From the NCBI RefSeq assembly GCF_946902045.1, contig NZ_OX336253.1, positions 434,001-498,000 of the forward strand: a stretch of 64,000 bases of DNA. The letters are read 5' to 3'. The stretch comes from Neisseria sp. Marseille-Q5346. GTDB lineage: Bacteria; Pseudomonadota; Gammaproteobacteria; Burkholderiales; Neisseriaceae. Position 1 is the stretch's first letter. Every line of letters begins with the position of its first letter. The translations under genes and the position numbers were made by a program. Under the pieces are notes generated by a model, which was not told the origin of the DNA, did no database searches, and saw only the letters and a program-made list of their open reading frames with translations. Positions 36,292 to 46,132 of the stretch are shown here, piece by piece.

Positions 36292-38415
36292 ATGCCTACC
36301 CTACTCATCATCCGTCCGTCCAACCGCCCACAACAAGATATCCAAACCTGCCATGCAGCCGGTTGGCAGGCTCAGGTATTGAGTCCGATTGAAATAGAGG
36401 CGGATCATTCGGCGCTAAAAAAACTTCCCGAACAATTCAAGCAAGCCGATGTCGTGTTTTGGGTCAGCCCCACCGCTATTGAAACCGCAGTGCCGCACTT
36501 GAACTTTTCAGACGGCCCCAGAGCACACATTACCGTCGGCCAAACCAGCCAACATACTTTGGCGCAATTCTCCCCTTATCCCGTATTCTCACCCGAAGAT
36601 GGAAACGACAGCGAAGCCGTCTTGAGAATGCCTATTTGGAAAAACCTGCCGCCCAACGCCCGAGTTTTAATCATTCGAGGTCATGGCGGCCGTGATTTTC
36701 TAGCAGACAAACTGACCGAACTGGGTTTCCAAATCGACATCGCCGAAATCTATTTCAGACGGCCACACGCCATCGATTGGCAGCACTTTAAAACCGAAGA
36801 CATCGCCGCCGCCTACATCACATCCGGCGAACTCGCACGCGAATTTTTCCATCAGATTCCGCCGCAATTTTCCCGATTCTTCGAATCCTTGCTATACTTT
36901 ACCCATCATCCGCGCATTGCCGATGCGCTTCGCATCGTTGGTGCCAAACATGTAGAAACCGTCACTTCTTTATCCGCTGCACTTTCATCCATGCCACAAA
37001 GGAGCCAAGCAGTGAACCAAGTCGAAGATAATAAAGATACCCAACAAGTTGCCAATACGGCAGCTCCGGCGCCTGAACGTTCTGAAAACACCAGGCCGTC
37101 TGAACAAATCAAACCTACCCAACCTCAGCGAGTGGAGGCGAGCATGCCCGAGTCCAACAATCTCCCACAAAACAACGCCCCTGTTATCATCAAACAATCT
37201 GGAGGCAAAGCCTTGGCCGCAGGTGCAACCGTCTTGGCACTGCTAGGTCTAGGCGCGAGCGGATTCCTGTTTGTACAGGGCCAAAATGTTTTAAAAAACC
37301 AAGAGCTCGAATTCAACCAAAAAATTGACAAAGCTGCGTTGGGCGAATCTGAAAACGCCAGCCTTTTAAAAGACAACCTCAACCGCCAAACCGCTATTCA
37401 GGCCGAGTTAGACCGCCTGAACAACGGTCAAAAAAACAATAGTGATCAAATCCTGCAAACGCAGAAAGCTTATCAAGAGTTACTCAAAGGCCGTATCAAC
37501 TGGCTGGTTGACGAAGCCGAATCGATGTTGAACACTGCTTCGCAACAATTGATGCTGTCAGGCAACCTTCAAGGCGCGGTCAGCGTATTGGAACACATCG
37601 ACAGCCGCTTAAGCCGTTTTGAACAACCTGAGCTTATCCCTGTCAAACAAGCCATCAGCAATGATTTGGCCGCACTGAAAAACCGTCCTTATGTCGATAT
37701 TTCCGCAACTGCCTTACGTATCGACCGTTTGGAAACCGGTATTTCCGGCCTGCCTTTGGTCTTGGACGGCGTATTGAAACCGGGTGCCGCGCCTGTCGAA
37801 ACCGCCAATCCAGGAACTTGGTGGGAAAACACATGGGAGAAATCCCTCAATGCCCTCAAAGGCTTGGTTGAAGTCCGTCATCTGGACAGCAACGATGCCA
37901 TGTTGATTTCGCCCGAACAAACCTACTTCATCCGTGAAAACCTGCGCCTGCGCCTTTTGGATGCGCGCATTGCCCTGTTGCAACACAATGGCGAAGTGTA
38001 TCAAAGCGATTTAAACAACGTTGAAGCAACTGTAAAACAATACTTCGACAGCAAATCCCCTGCTACGCAGTCATGGTTGAAAGAGTTGGCCGAACTCAAA
38101 GCCCTTGATGTCCGCATGATTTCAGACGACAGCCTGAAAGCCAGCTTGAGCGCCGTTCGCGCTTATCAAGAAGGTTCGCGTACACAAATGACGACCGAAG
38201 AAGCTGCACAAACCCAAGCTGCCGAGAAAACCGCTTCCGCTCCGGCTGCAACTACCGAGCAAGCCACAACGGCCGCACCGGCCGCCGCTTCTGCCCCTCA
38301 ATCTCTGGAAGCACCTGCTTTGCCGTCTGAAAACAAAAAAGAACCGGCCGCCGAAGCTGCCAAACCACAAAACCAAACCAAGCCTGCTGCCAAAATTAAA
38401 GGAGAGCAAGCATGA
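36292..38415 (+). CDS. hemD: HemD-HemX fusion: uroporphyrinogen-III synthase with membrane HemX domain
   Basis: This 707-residue fusion begins with a uroporphyrinogen-III synthase (about 1-240), which cyclises hydroxymethylbilane in heme synthesis (LLIIRPSNRPQQDIQTCHAAGWQAQVLSP, VFWVSPTAI, DIAEIYFRRPH). A low-complexity linker of about 60 residues follows. One transmembrane segment (about 304-325, LAAGATVLALLGLGASGFLFVQG) leads into the HemX domain with a long coiled coil and IRENLRLRLLDARIALLQ. The Ala/Pro/Glu-rich tail is also low complexity. HemX was once annotated as a methyltransferase, but no SAM motif is visible. hemY overlaps the stop by four bases. Confidence 0.9.
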   Translation: MPTLLIIRPSNRPQQDIQTCHAAGWQAQVLSPIEIEADHSALKKLPEQFKQADVVFWVSPTAIETAVPHLNFSDGPRAHITVGQTSQHTLAQFSPYPVFSPEDGNDSEAVLRMPIWKNLPPNARVLIIRGHGGRDFLADKLTELGFQIDIAEIYFRRPHAIDWQHFKTEDIAAAYITSGELAREFFHQIPPQFSRFFESLLYFTHHPRIADALRIVGAKHVETVTSLSAALSSMPQRSQAVNQVEDNKDTQQVANTAAPAPERSENTRPSEQIKPTQPQRVEASMPESNNLPQNNAPVIIKQSGGKALAAGATVLALLGLGASGFLFVQGQNVLKNQELEFNQKIDKAALGESENASLLKDNLNRQTAIQAELDRLNNGQKNNSDQILQTQKAYQELLKGRINWLVDEAESMLNTASQQLMLSGNLQGAVSVLEHIDSRLSRFEQPELIPVKQAISNDLAALKNRPYVDISATALRIDRLETGISGLPLVLDGVLKPGAAPVETANPGTWWENTWEKSLNALKGLVEVRHLDSNDAMLISPEQTYFIRENLRLRLLDARIALLQHNGEVYQSDLNNVEATVKQYFDSKSPATQSWLKELAELKALDVRMISDDSLKASLSAVRAYQEGSRTQMTTEEAAQTQAAEKTASAPAATTEQATTAAPAAASAPQSLEAPALPSENKKEPAAEAAKPQNQTKPAAKIKGEQA

Positions 38416-39635
38416 AAACCGTCGTTTGGATTGTCATTCTGTTTGCCGCCGCCGTTGGTTTAGCGTTGGCTTCCGGCATTTATACCGGCAACGTATATGT
38501 CGTGGTTGAGCAAACCATGCTGCGTATCAATCTGCATGCCTTTGTTTTAGGCCTGCTGTTGAGCGTATTCGTCTTGTATTTCCTGATTAAATTCGTGTTC
38601 GGCCTCTTGAACATTCCGGCGCGTATGCAACGCTTCGGCATTGCCCGCAAAGGCCGTCAGGCTTCTGCCTCTTTGAACAGCGCAGGTTTGGCATATTTTG
38701 AAGGCCGTTTTGAAAAAGCCGAGCAAGAAGCCGCCAAAGTCTTGCAAAATAAAGAAGCAGGCGACAACCGTACCCTGGCTTTGATGTTGGGCGCGCACGC
38801 GGCCGACCAAATGGAAAACTTCGAGTTGCGCAACCGCTATCTGCACGAAATCGAACACCTGCCACAAAAACAACAGCTTTCCCGTCATCTTTTGCTGGCC
38901 GAATCTGCGCTGAGCCGCCGCGATTATCCGACTGCCGCACAAAACCTTGAAGCCGCAGCAAAAATCAATAGCAACTTAAGCCGCTTGGTCCGCCTGCAAT
39001 TACGTTATGCCTTTGATCATGGCGATGCTTCAGATGTCTTGGCAAAAGCAGAAAAACTGGTCAAAGCCGGCGCCATCAACGATTACGAAGCAGAACAGTA
39101 TCAAAACTGGGCATATCGCCGCCTCTTAAGCGAAGTAACCGATGCAGGCCGTCTGAAAGCCTGTTTGAAACAGATTCCCGAAAGTGTGAAGTCTGGCGAA
39201 TTGTGCGTCGCGATTGCCGAAAAATACGAGCGTTTGGGCTTGTATGCCGAAGCAGTCAAATGGGTCAAAACCCATTATCCGCAAACCCGCCAGCCCGAGC
39301 TTTTGGAAGCATTTGTCGAATCCGTGCGTTTCCTAAGCGAGCGCGAGCAACAAAAAGCCATCGACTTGGCAGACTCTTGGCTGCAGGAACAACCCGACAA
39401 TGCACCACTGTTGATGTATCTTGGCCAACTGGCTTACGGACGCAAACTTTGGGGCAAAGCCCAAGGCTACCTCGAAGCCAGTATCGCCCTGCAACCCAGC
39501 GTATCCGCACATTTGGTTTTGGCTCGCGTGTTTGATGAAACCGATCAACCGCAAAAAGCGCAAGAACAACGCAATCTGGTTTTGGAAAGCGTGGCCGAAG
39601 AAGAACATCCGGCAGCCCTTCCTCAACCCAATTGA
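38412..39635 (+). CDS. hemY: HemY-family membrane TPR protein
   Basis: This 407-residue protein of the gammaproteobacterial/neisserial HemY type is not the protoporphyrinogen oxidase of the same name. Two N-terminal membrane segments (about 5-24 and 42-63) are followed by helical repeats of TPR style (LLAESALSRRDYPTAAQNLEAAAK; YLGQLAYGRKLWGKAQGYLEASIALQP). Its start ATG overlaps the hemDX stop (ATGA), showing translational coupling. The role is structural or regulatory in heme synthesis and is not settled. It carries a coding DUS (GRLKAC, near 39150). Confidence 0.88.
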   Translation: MKTVVWIVILFAAAVGLALASGIYTGNVYVVVEQTMLRINLHAFVLGLLLSVFVLYFLIKFVFGLLNIPARMQRFGIARKGRQASASLNSAGLAYFEGRFEKAEQEAAKVLQNKEAGDNRTLALMLGAHAADQMENFELRNRYLHEIEHLPQKQQLSRHLLLAESALSRRDYPTAAQNLEAAAKINSNLSRLVRLQLRYAFDHGDASDVLAKAEKLVKAGAINDYEAEQYQNWAYRRLLSEVTDAGRLKACLKQIPESVKSGELCVAIAEKYERLGLYAEAVKWVKTHYPQTRQPELLEAFVESVRFLSEREQQKAIDLADSWLQEQPDNAPLLMYLGQLAYGRKLWGKAQGYLEASIALQPSVSAHLVLARVFDETDQPQKAQEQRNLVLESVAEEEHPAALPQPN

Positions 39636-39770
39636 TGTGCTGATTTCGTATTAAGCGACAGTATGAAATCTACAACAGAACCAACCATTTAATCATTTCA
39701 GACGGCCTCAATACATATCTAAGGCCGTCTGAACTTTGTCCAACACACCAAATCAGAAAGCCTATTTATC

Positions 39771-40832
39771 ATGACTGCTCTGAAAAACGACACTTTCCTC
39801 CGCGCCCTGCTCAAACAGCCTGTCGAATACACACCTATCTGGATGATGCGCCAAGCCGGACGCTATCTGCCTGAATACAAAGCCACGCGCGCACGTGCAG
39901 GCAGCTTTCTCGATTTGTGCAAAAATACCGAACTGGCAACCGAAGTCACTATCCAGCCTTTAGAACGTTTTGATCTGGACGCGGCAATCCTGTTTTCCGA
40001 TATTCTGACCGTTCCAGATGCCATGGGTTTAGGCCTGTACTTTGCAGAAGGCGAAGGCCCGAAATTTGAACGCGCCTTGCAACACGAAGCCGACATTGCA
40101 AAACTGCAAGTTCCCGACATGGAAAAACTACAATACGTCTTTGATGCCGTAACTTCCATCCGTAAAGCACTGGACGGCCGAGTTCCGCTGATCGGCTTCT
40201 CCGGCAGCCCGTTCACACTCGCCTGCTACATGGTCGAAGGCGGCAGCAGCAAAGAATTTCGCACCATCAAAACGATGATGTATTCACGCCCTGATTTGCT
40301 GCATAAAATCCTCGACACCAATGCCCAAGCCGTTACCGCCTATCTCAACGCCCAGATTGATGCCGGCGCACAAGCCGTACAAATTTTCGACACTTGGGGC
40401 GGCGTGTTGAGCGATGCAACGTTTAAAGAGTTCAGCCTGAAGTACATCCGACAAATCGTTGCCGGACTCAAACGCGAAAGCGAAGGCCGCCGCGTGCCTG
40501 TTATCGTATTTGCGAAAGGCGGCGGCTTATGGCTGGAAAGCATGGCAGAAATCGGCGCAGACGCATTAGGCTTGGACTGGACCTGCAACATCGGCGAAGC
40601 CCGCCGTCGCGTCGGCGAACAAGTTGCCCTGCAAGGCAACTTCGACCCATTTGCCCTCTTCGGCACACCGGAGTCTATCCGCACCGAAGTCGCACGCATC
40701 CTTGCCGACTACGGACACGGCAGCGGTCATGTATTCAACCTCGGCCACGGCATCAACCAATACGCCGACCCTGAACACGCCAAAATCTTGGTCGATACCG
40801 TACACGAATTGTCTCGTCAGTATCACCGTTAA
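39771..40832 (+). CDS. hemE: uroporphyrinogen decarboxylase
   Basis: This 353-residue cytosolic enzyme removes four carboxyls from uroporphyrinogen III to give coproporphyrinogen III. The signatures are [15 protein letters not shown] near the N-terminus, [17 protein letters not shown] (catalytic Asp), and [17 protein letters not shown], with the C-terminal [15 protein letters not shown]. It is complete. It sits just downstream of hemDX-hemY, behind a pair of back-to-back DUS (39699-39735), so it may have its own promoter while remaining in the heme locus. Confidence 0.97.
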   Translation: MTALKNDTFLRALLKQPVEYTPIWMMRQAGRYLPEYKATRARAGSFLDLCKNTELATEVTIQPLERFDLDAAILFSDILTVPDAMGLGLYFAEGEGPKFERALQHEADIAKLQVPDMEKLQYVFDAVTSIRKALDGRVPLIGFSGSPFTLACYMVEGGSSKEFRTIKTMMYSRPDLLHKILDTNAQAVTAYLNAQIDAGAQAVQIFDTWGGVLSDATFKEFSLKYIRQIVAGLKRESEGRRVPVIVFAKGGGLWLESMAEIGADALGLDWTCNIGEARRRVGEQVALQGNFDPFALFGTPESIRTEVARILADYGHGSGHVFNLGHGINQYADPEHAKILVDTVHELSRQYHR

Positions 40833-40843
40833 TGAAAAAACGC

Positions 40844-40900
40844 AAAGGCCGTCTGAAAACAAAAACACAATTATCGTGTAAATTTGTTTTCAGACGGTTT
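40844..40900. terminator. DUS-based hairpin after hemE
   Basis: AGGCCGTCTGAAAACAAA pairs with TTTGTTTTCAGACGG; the right arm is truncated before the final CCT and runs into TTTTT. Confidence 0.7.
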
Positions 40901-40974
40901 TTCTATATACTTAATATTTGGAGCTTGTCGGCCCCAACCTTCAAATTTAAAAATTCAACCAATCCCTACCGAAT

Positions 40975-42468
40975 ATGAATTTCTTAAAAGGCATTACCTG
41001 GACCGAGATTTTTATCTTCGCCCACACCTGCGCCGCACTCGCCTGCATGCTGCGCGTGTTGTACAAACAAAAAAACATCGGCTCAACCTTTGCTTGGCTG
41101 ATTATCCTATTCCTTTTCCCCGTATTTGGAACCATTGCCTACATCCTCATCGGCGAGCCTCGTCTCGGTACGGCCCGTGCCAAACGTACCGGCGAAATGA
41201 ACCGCTTCTACCGCAACTTTGCCGCTACCCATCTAGCCGATATCTATCTCGACATTGCCGACCAAGTCAAATCACGTTACCACGGCATCAGTAAAGTTGC
41301 CGAAAAAGGAACGGGGCTGGGTGCCACCAAAGGCAACTCCATGAGCCTGCTCTCAACCACCGATACCATCATCGACAGCATGCTCGCAGACATACGCGCC
41401 GCAACCCATTCCTGCCTGTTGGCCTTTTACATTATCGAACCCAAAGGCCGCATTGAGGAAATTCTAAATGAAATTCTTGCCGCCAAAGCCAGAGGCGTAG
41501 ACTGCTCCATACTGGCCGATGCCGTCGGCAGCAGGAGCTTTCTTGAAAGCGATTGGGTAGAGAAACTGCGCCAAGCAGGCGTTGAAGTACATACCTCATT
41601 GCCTGTCGGCATTTGGCGTACATTATTCACGCGAACCGACCTGCGCAACCACCGCAAAATCCTCGTTATCGACAGCAAAATCGGTTACACCGGCAGCTTC
41701 AACCTTGTCGACCCGCGCTATTTCAAACAAAACTCCGGCGTTGGAGAATGGGTCGATGTCATGATGCGCTGTACAGGGCCTATGGTTTTGGAACTGTCTG
41801 CCGTCTTCTTCGCCGACCTCGCCGTCGAAACCGATGAAAACCTCCAAAACGTACAAACATACCTCAATCAAGCCCAAAGCCTGCTGCCCCAAATCCTTCC
41901 TGAAAAAATGCAGCAAGGCAATATTGTTGCCCAAATCATTCCATCCGCCCCCGAGCAAGGCAGCTTCGTCATTTACGAAACCATCATCAGCGCCATCTAT
42001 GCCGCTACCAAACAAATCACAATTACCACCCCCTACTTCGTCCCCGACGAGCCGCTTCTTATGGCATTAACCGTCGCTGCCAAACGCGGCGTCAAAGTAA
42101 CCCTGATACTGCCTGCCAAAGTCGATTCACTGATGGTACGCTACGCCTCACGCGCCTACTACCCTATGTTGCTGGAAGCCGGTGTCAAAATCGCCATGTT
42201 TGAAGGTGGGCTTTTACATGCCAAAACCTTGACCATAGACGAAGACTACTCCCTCTTTGGCACGGTCAATATGGACATGCGCAGCTTCTTCCTCAACCTC
42301 GAAATCAGCCTCGCCATCTACGATCGCGACACCACCAAACAAATCTGCAACCTCCAACGTGACTACCTCAAAAACAGCAGCTACATTGCCATCAAATCAT
42401 GGCAACAACGCTCCAAACTCCGCGGCCTCGTGGAAAATGCCGTCCGCCTAATGAGCCCTTTGCTGTAA
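40975..42468 (+). CDS. cls: cardiolipin synthase
   Basis: This 497-residue phospholipase-D-superfamily enzyme makes cardiolipin from two phosphatidylglycerols. Two N-terminal membrane helices (about 8-28 and 36-58; IGSTFAWLIILFLFPVFGTIAYILIGE) are followed by two HKD motifs: NHRKILVIDSKIGYTGSFN and HAKTLTIDEDYSLFGTVNMD. The length and order are those of ClsA. It is a single gene with a DUS terminator. The start ATG 40975 is followed directly by a coherent membrane segment. Confidence 0.94.
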   Translation: MNFLKGITWTEIFIFAHTCAALACMLRVLYKQKNIGSTFAWLIILFLFPVFGTIAYILIGEPRLGTARAKRTGEMNRFYRNFAATHLADIYLDIADQVKSRYHGISKVAEKGTGLGATKGNSMSLLSTTDTIIDSMLADIRAATHSCLLAFYIIEPKGRIEEILNEILAAKARGVDCSILADAVGSRSFLESDWVEKLRQAGVEVHTSLPVGIWRTLFTRTDLRNHRKILVIDSKIGYTGSFNLVDPRYFKQNSGVGEWVDVMMRCTGPMVLELSAVFFADLAVETDENLQNVQTYLNQAQSLLPQILPEKMQQGNIVAQIIPSAPEQGSFVIYETIISAIYAATKQITITTPYFVPDEPLLMALTVAAKRGVKVTLILPAKVDSLMVRYASRAYYPMLLEAGVKIAMFEGGLLHAKTLTIDEDYSLFGTVNMDMRSFFLNLEISLAIYDRDTTKQICNLQRDYLKNSSYIAIKSWQQRSKLRGLVENAVRLMSPLL

Positions 42469-42478
42469 AAAAGTAGTG

Positions 42479-42514
42479 AGGCCGTCTGAAAAATACTTTT
42501 CAGACGGCCTTTTA
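42479..42514. terminator. inverted AG-DUS pair after cls
   Basis: Arms GAGGCCGTCTGAAAA and TTTTCAGACGGCCTTT with a 5-base loop, ending in a T-run. The next 260 bases to the receptor gene are very AT-rich and hold only promoter or operator sequence. Confidence 0.8.
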
Positions 42515-42712
42515 AAACACCTATATACAATATTTATTATAAATAAATATTCAACTCATCCCTTCTCTTTCGTTTCAGAAAAATAAGCCTCAACATATTC
42601 TCACCAGAAATAATTTACAAAATTTAACTATAAACAAACCAATTGATAATTATAAAAATATCCAAACTACAAATCAAAATAAAACCAATACATTCTTTTA
42701 CATTTATTTATA

Positions 42713-42733
42713 GTTTGATAATCATTATTAAAA
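42713..42733 (+). promoter_or_regulatory. Fur box upstream of the FetA-family receptor
   Basis: TTTGATAATCATTATTAAAA contains GATAATCATTAT (42717-42728), the core of the Fur consensus GATAATGATAATCATTATC. It lies about 50 bases before ATG 42776. No poly-C tract of the kind that phase-varies meningococcal fetA is present. Confidence 0.7.
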
Positions 42734-42775
42734 TAATTAGAATAAATAGTCAATTTTTATTCCTTAGGAAAAATC

Positions 42776-44872
42776 ATGAATAAAACCTCTTTTCCTGTAT
42801 TCCGCCTTAGTCTCATTACACTCGCACTATCAACAGGCTTCGCCCATGCCGAAAATACGCAACCTGCAGAAACTGCCGAACTGAATGAAATTAAGGTTAC
42901 CGGTACTGCCGTACCGACCCGCGTTACCCGCAACCAGCTTGACCGCGAAACTTCGACCGATTTGAAACAAGTCATGAAAGACCAAATCGGCATGGATGTC
43001 GGCGGCGGCAACGGTGTGGCGCAGTTTTACAGCATCCGTGGCGTCGGCGAAGACAAGATTAATCTGGAAGTGGACGGCACCAGCCAATCCACGAAAATCT
43101 TCCACCACCAAAGTCGCTTCCAGCTTGATCCCGCTTTGGTGAAAAGCATCAACGTCGAAAAAGGCACGGGCGCAGCGAGCGCGGGTTTGGGCGCGGTCGG
43201 CGGTACCATCCGCGTAACAACAGTTGACGCAAAAGACCTGCTGACAGACGGCAAACCTTTCGGTTTCAAACTGGGCGCGGGCTTGAGCAGCAATAAAGGC
43301 TCAACCGGCAGCGCAGCGGTTTACGGCTATCAAAACGGCTTCGATGCCCTGTTTGCAGGCAACTTCCTCAACAACCGTGACTACAAAGACGGCAACGGCA
43401 ATGTCAACCTCGGCAGTCGTCTGAAACAGCACAGCTACCTCGCCAAACTCGGCTACGACTTCAACGACGACCACGGCATCCGCCTGACCTACCGTCAGGA
43501 ATACCAAAAAGGCAACCGCACCGACAAAGCCGAGTTCCAAAACGTTGACAGCTACGTCGGCGTGGACGGCACTTACCAAAAAGAACAATCCTACAATCTG
43601 GAATACCACGGCCGCAACGTCGGCTTCCTCGACAAAATCGACGCCAACGTCTTCCAAATCAACACCGACGACACCAAGCCGCCTAAAGGCGCGCCTTCCC
43701 CGAAAGCCCACGCCTCCGGAACGGCTCAAGGCGGCGTTCCCATCGGCCAGCTTGAGTTAAGCAAAATCAAAGCAACCGGTGCGAATCTGAACCTCGCCAG
43801 CTCCTTCGGCGACGGACACATGGTCAAATACGGCGTCAACTACCGCCACGAAACCTCCGAGCCGTCCGACAAAGGTGCATGGCTGAAGATTCTCGGCCTG
43901 TATGACCGCGACAAAGAGAAAAAAGCCGAATACGGCGTGTACGCGGAAGGCATCTGGAACCTGCACCCCGTTACCCTGACCACTGGCCTGCGTTACGACC
44001 ATTTCAAATACAACGCCGCCAGCAGACAAAGCGCGTCCCACGGCCAGCTCAACCCTAGCATTGGCGCGATTTGGGACATCAACGACAACTTCTCGCTCTT
44101 GGCAAACCTCAATCAGGCAAGCCGCGCGCCCCGCCTGAACGAAGCCCTCTTGTCTAACGAACGCGCAGGCGCCGCCGCCGATTTGGACAGCAACCTCAAA
44201 GCCGAAACCGCCCGCCGTGCCGAACTCGGCTTCAAATGGCGCAACGATAACTTCAACGTCAGCGGCAGCGTGTTCCACCAACGCATCAAAGACCTCATCG
44301 TCTACCGTTGGGCAAAAATCAACAACAACACCGCCTCCATCACCGAACGCGGCAAGATTTACAACGGCGGCACGCTCAAAACCTACGGCTACGAACTTGA
44401 CGCATCCTACCGCTGGGGCGGCCTGACCGCGCGCGCCGGCGTGTCCTACGTCAAACCCCGTCTGAACGGCGAAATGTACTACGGCGAAAGCCCGATTCAA
44501 GCGGAAGACCACGAAAGCTCGTTCACCTTCTGGAACACCGGCCGCCAATGGCTGACAGGCTTGTCTTATCAGTTTGAAAACCCCAAACTCGAAATCGGCT
44601 GGCGCGGCCGCTACGCCCAAAGCGTGAAATACACCGACGTCGCCCGCGGACAAGGCACGATACACGGCAAGAAATCAGGCTACGGCGTACACGACATATA
44701 CGCCAACTGGCAGCCGCTGAAAAAAGACAACCTGAACGTCAACTTCGCCGTCAACAACATCGGCAACAAGCAATACCGTTCGCACAGCCAACGCTTCCCT
44801 GACGGCAACGGACGCGTGCCCTTCTACGAACGCGGTCGCGAGTTTGCCTTGGGCGTGAACTATCGTTTCTAA
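42776..44872 (+). CDS. TonB-dependent ferric-siderophore receptor, FetA/FrpB family
   Basis: This 698-residue outer-membrane receptor has a signal peptide ending near AHA (25), a TonB-box-like ELNEIKVTG, and a plug domain (FYSIRGVGEDKINLEVDG, IFHHQSRFQLDPALVKSINVEKG, GAASAGLGAVGGTIRVTT). This is the style of neisserial FetA/FrpB. A barrel follows, ending with aromatic Phe (ALGVNYRF). FetA imports ferric enterobactin-type siderophores, but the exact ligand here is unproven. TTAGGAAAAATC precedes the ATG. The Fur box upstream indicates iron repression. Confidence 0.85.
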   Translation: MNKTSFPVFRLSLITLALSTGFAHAENTQPAETAELNEIKVTGTAVPTRVTRNQLDRETSTDLKQVMKDQIGMDVGGGNGVAQFYSIRGVGEDKINLEVDGTSQSTKIFHHQSRFQLDPALVKSINVEKGTGAASAGLGAVGGTIRVTTVDAKDLLTDGKPFGFKLGAGLSSNKGSTGSAAVYGYQNGFDALFAGNFLNNRDYKDGNGNVNLGSRLKQHSYLAKLGYDFNDDHGIRLTYRQEYQKGNRTDKAEFQNVDSYVGVDGTYQKEQSYNLEYHGRNVGFLDKIDANVFQINTDDTKPPKGAPSPKAHASGTAQGGVPIGQLELSKIKATGANLNLASSFGDGHMVKYGVNYRHETSEPSDKGAWLKILGLYDRDKEKKAEYGVYAEGIWNLHPVTLTTGLRYDHFKYNAASRQSASHGQLNPSIGAIWDINDNFSLLANLNQASRAPRLNEALLSNERAGAAADLDSNLKAETARRAELGFKWRNDNFNVSGSVFHQRIKDLIVYRWAKINNNTASITERGKIYNGGTLKTYGYELDASYRWGGLTARAGVSYVKPRLNGEMYYGESPIQAEDHESSFTFWNTGRQWLTGLSYQFENPKLEIGWRGRYAQSVKYTDVARGQGTIHGKKSGYGVHDIYANWQPLKKDNLNVNFAVNNIGNKQYRSHSQRFPDGNGRVPFYERGREFALGVNYRF

Positions 44873-44899
44873 TGATACGAACGACCTTATAAAGAAATT

Positions 44900-44936
44900 A
44901 AAGGCCGTCTGAAATTCAATTTTCAGACGGCCTTTT
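44900..44936. terminator. inverted AG-DUS pair after the FetA-family gene
   Basis: AAAGGCCGTCTGAAA and TTTCAGACGGCCTTTT with a short loop. Confidence 0.8.
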
Positions 44937-44958
44937 ATAATTTGTAGACAATTTGATT

Positions 44959-45204
44959 TTAAAGTATTTCCTCTCTCTTGCTAGTTACACAACGGATTAT
45001 CCAGTTTTCAAATCGTCTCCATTGGACTTCTTTTCCGAATCGGTCATGATTTGATTCCTTCTGAAAACTGACTACCAATTCTTCCAATATAAATAAAATA
45101 TTATATAGATCATCTCCAGTGCCGTCTGAAAATATCAGGCTGTATTTATGCCGTTGGAGATTGATTCTATTTGTGCGTTTAAAAAATACAATGCAAATAT
45201 TCAT
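44959..45204 (-). CDS. hypothetical small protein (doubtful)
   Basis: This AT-rich minus-strand frame gives about 81 residues from ATG 45204 (longer by seven residues from 45225). The sequence (HKYSLIFSDGTGDDLYNILFILEELVVSF) looks protein-like and includes a DUS-derived SDG. I recognise no family, and the ribosome site is weak. It may be a relic. Apart from this and the promoter at 45226-45268, I see nothing else in the 44937-45324 stretch. Confidence 0.25.
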   Translation of the reverse strand: MNICIVFFKRTNRINLQRHKYSLIFSDGTGDDLYNILFILEELVVSFQKESNHDRFGKEVQWRRFENWIIRCVTSKREEIL

Positions 45205-45225
45205 TACACTTTTACTGTAAACCAT

Positions 45226-45268
45226 TTGACAAAGTCATCTTTAAAGCTATAATATTTTTCATATATGA
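45226..45268 (+). promoter_or_regulatory. consensus promoter with overlapping palindrome for the sulfur operon
   Basis: TTGACA (45226-45231), 16 bases, then TATAAT (45248-45253), both perfect. The 10-bp palindrome TCATATATGA (45259-45268) overlaps the expected transcription start. That is where a repressor such as the ArsR-family protein of this unit would act. Confidence 0.7.
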
Positions 45269-45324
45269 TTTTTGTTATATATATTTATTTATAGACAATT
45301 CATTCTGAAACAAGGAGCAATAAA

Positions 45325-45519
45325 ATGAAACGAAACTTGGGTACTTTGGATCGCGTAATCCGTATTGTTATCGGTGTAGTGCTGATTGCTGCAGCCGCTA
45401 CCGGACAAATTGGCTGGTGGGGTTGGCTGGGCATTATCCCTCTGGGCACAGCACTGATTGGCAACTGCGCGTTGTACAGCTTATTGGGCATCAACACCTG
45501 CCGCATCAACAAAAAATAA
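45325..45519 (+). CDS. DUF2892 (YgaP-like) inner-membrane protein
   Basis: This 64-residue protein has two membrane helices (about 11-29 and 33-50). The DUF2892 pattern is present: RNLGTLDRVIRIVIGVVLIA, then GLIGNCALYSLLGINTC-like (IGNCALYSLLGINTCR). This domain is often fused to, or encoded beside, rhodaneses and sulfide-quinone oxidoreductases. ACAAGGAGC precedes the ATG. It is the first gene of a unit with the rhodanese 13 bases downstream. Confidence 0.85.
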   Translation: MKRNLGTLDRVIRIVIGVVLIAAAATGQIGWWGWLGIIPLGTALIGNCALYSLLGINTCRINKK

Positions 45520-45531
45520 CGAAGGCAAAAC

Positions 45532-46053
45532 ATGAGCACGGTCGGACAACTCCCGCGAATTATGCCTTCCGAAGCAATGGCAAAAATCCGTGAGGGCGCG
45601 TTGGCAGTGGACATCCGAAGCCAAGCCGAATATCGGGGCGGGCATATTGGCGGTGCATTATCCCTTCCGCCTGAACGGCAGCGAGACAAACTGCCCGATG
45701 ATACAGCCCCATGCCTGATTTTTTATTGCCTGAGCGGCAAACGTACAACTCAGGCAGAAACTATATTGTCAACGCTTGGCCAAGGTCGAGAATGCTATAT
45801 TCTAGAAGGCGGCTTACAGGCATGGAAAGCTGCAGGGCTTCCTATTGTTGCCAACCGTGCTGCACCGGACATCATGCGGCAGGTGCAAACCATTGCGGGC
45901 AGTTTGATTCTGTTGGGTGTGCTGGCAGGTTGGCTGGTATCGCCTTGGTTTTATCTGATAGACGTGATGGTCGGCGCAGGCCTATTAACAGCGGGGTTAA
46001 CCGGATTCTGCGGCATGGCTCGCCTGCTGGCCAAAATGCCATGGAACCATTAA
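45532..46053 (+). CDS. rhodanese with C-terminal membrane domain (YgaP-like)
   Basis: This 173-residue protein has an N-terminal rhodanese domain (about 8-105) with active-site Cys66 in FYCLSGKRT, preceded by AVDIRSQAEYRGGHIGGALSLP. The C-terminal part (about 118-165) has two membrane helices (AGSLILLGVLAGWLVSPWFYLI, VGAGLLTAGLTGFCGMARLL) like E. coli YgaP. It should transfer sulfane sulfur at the membrane, for example from persulfides to cyanide or a thiol acceptor. The neighbouring persulfide-sensor-like ArsR protein supports that role. Confidence 0.88.
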   Translation: MSTVGQLPRIMPSEAMAKIREGALAVDIRSQAEYRGGHIGGALSLPPERQRDKLPDDTAPCLIFYCLSGKRTTQAETILSTLGQGRECYILEGGLQAWKAAGLPIVANRAAPDIMRQVQTIAGSLILLGVLAGWLVSPWFYLIDVMVGAGLLTAGLTGFCGMARLLAKMPWNH

Positions 46054-46132
46054 GCAAAGGCCGTCTGAAAGTTGCTGCTGAGGCCATTATGACTAATAAT
46101 TCGACCTCCTCATTTGCCGACAAGCGTGAAAA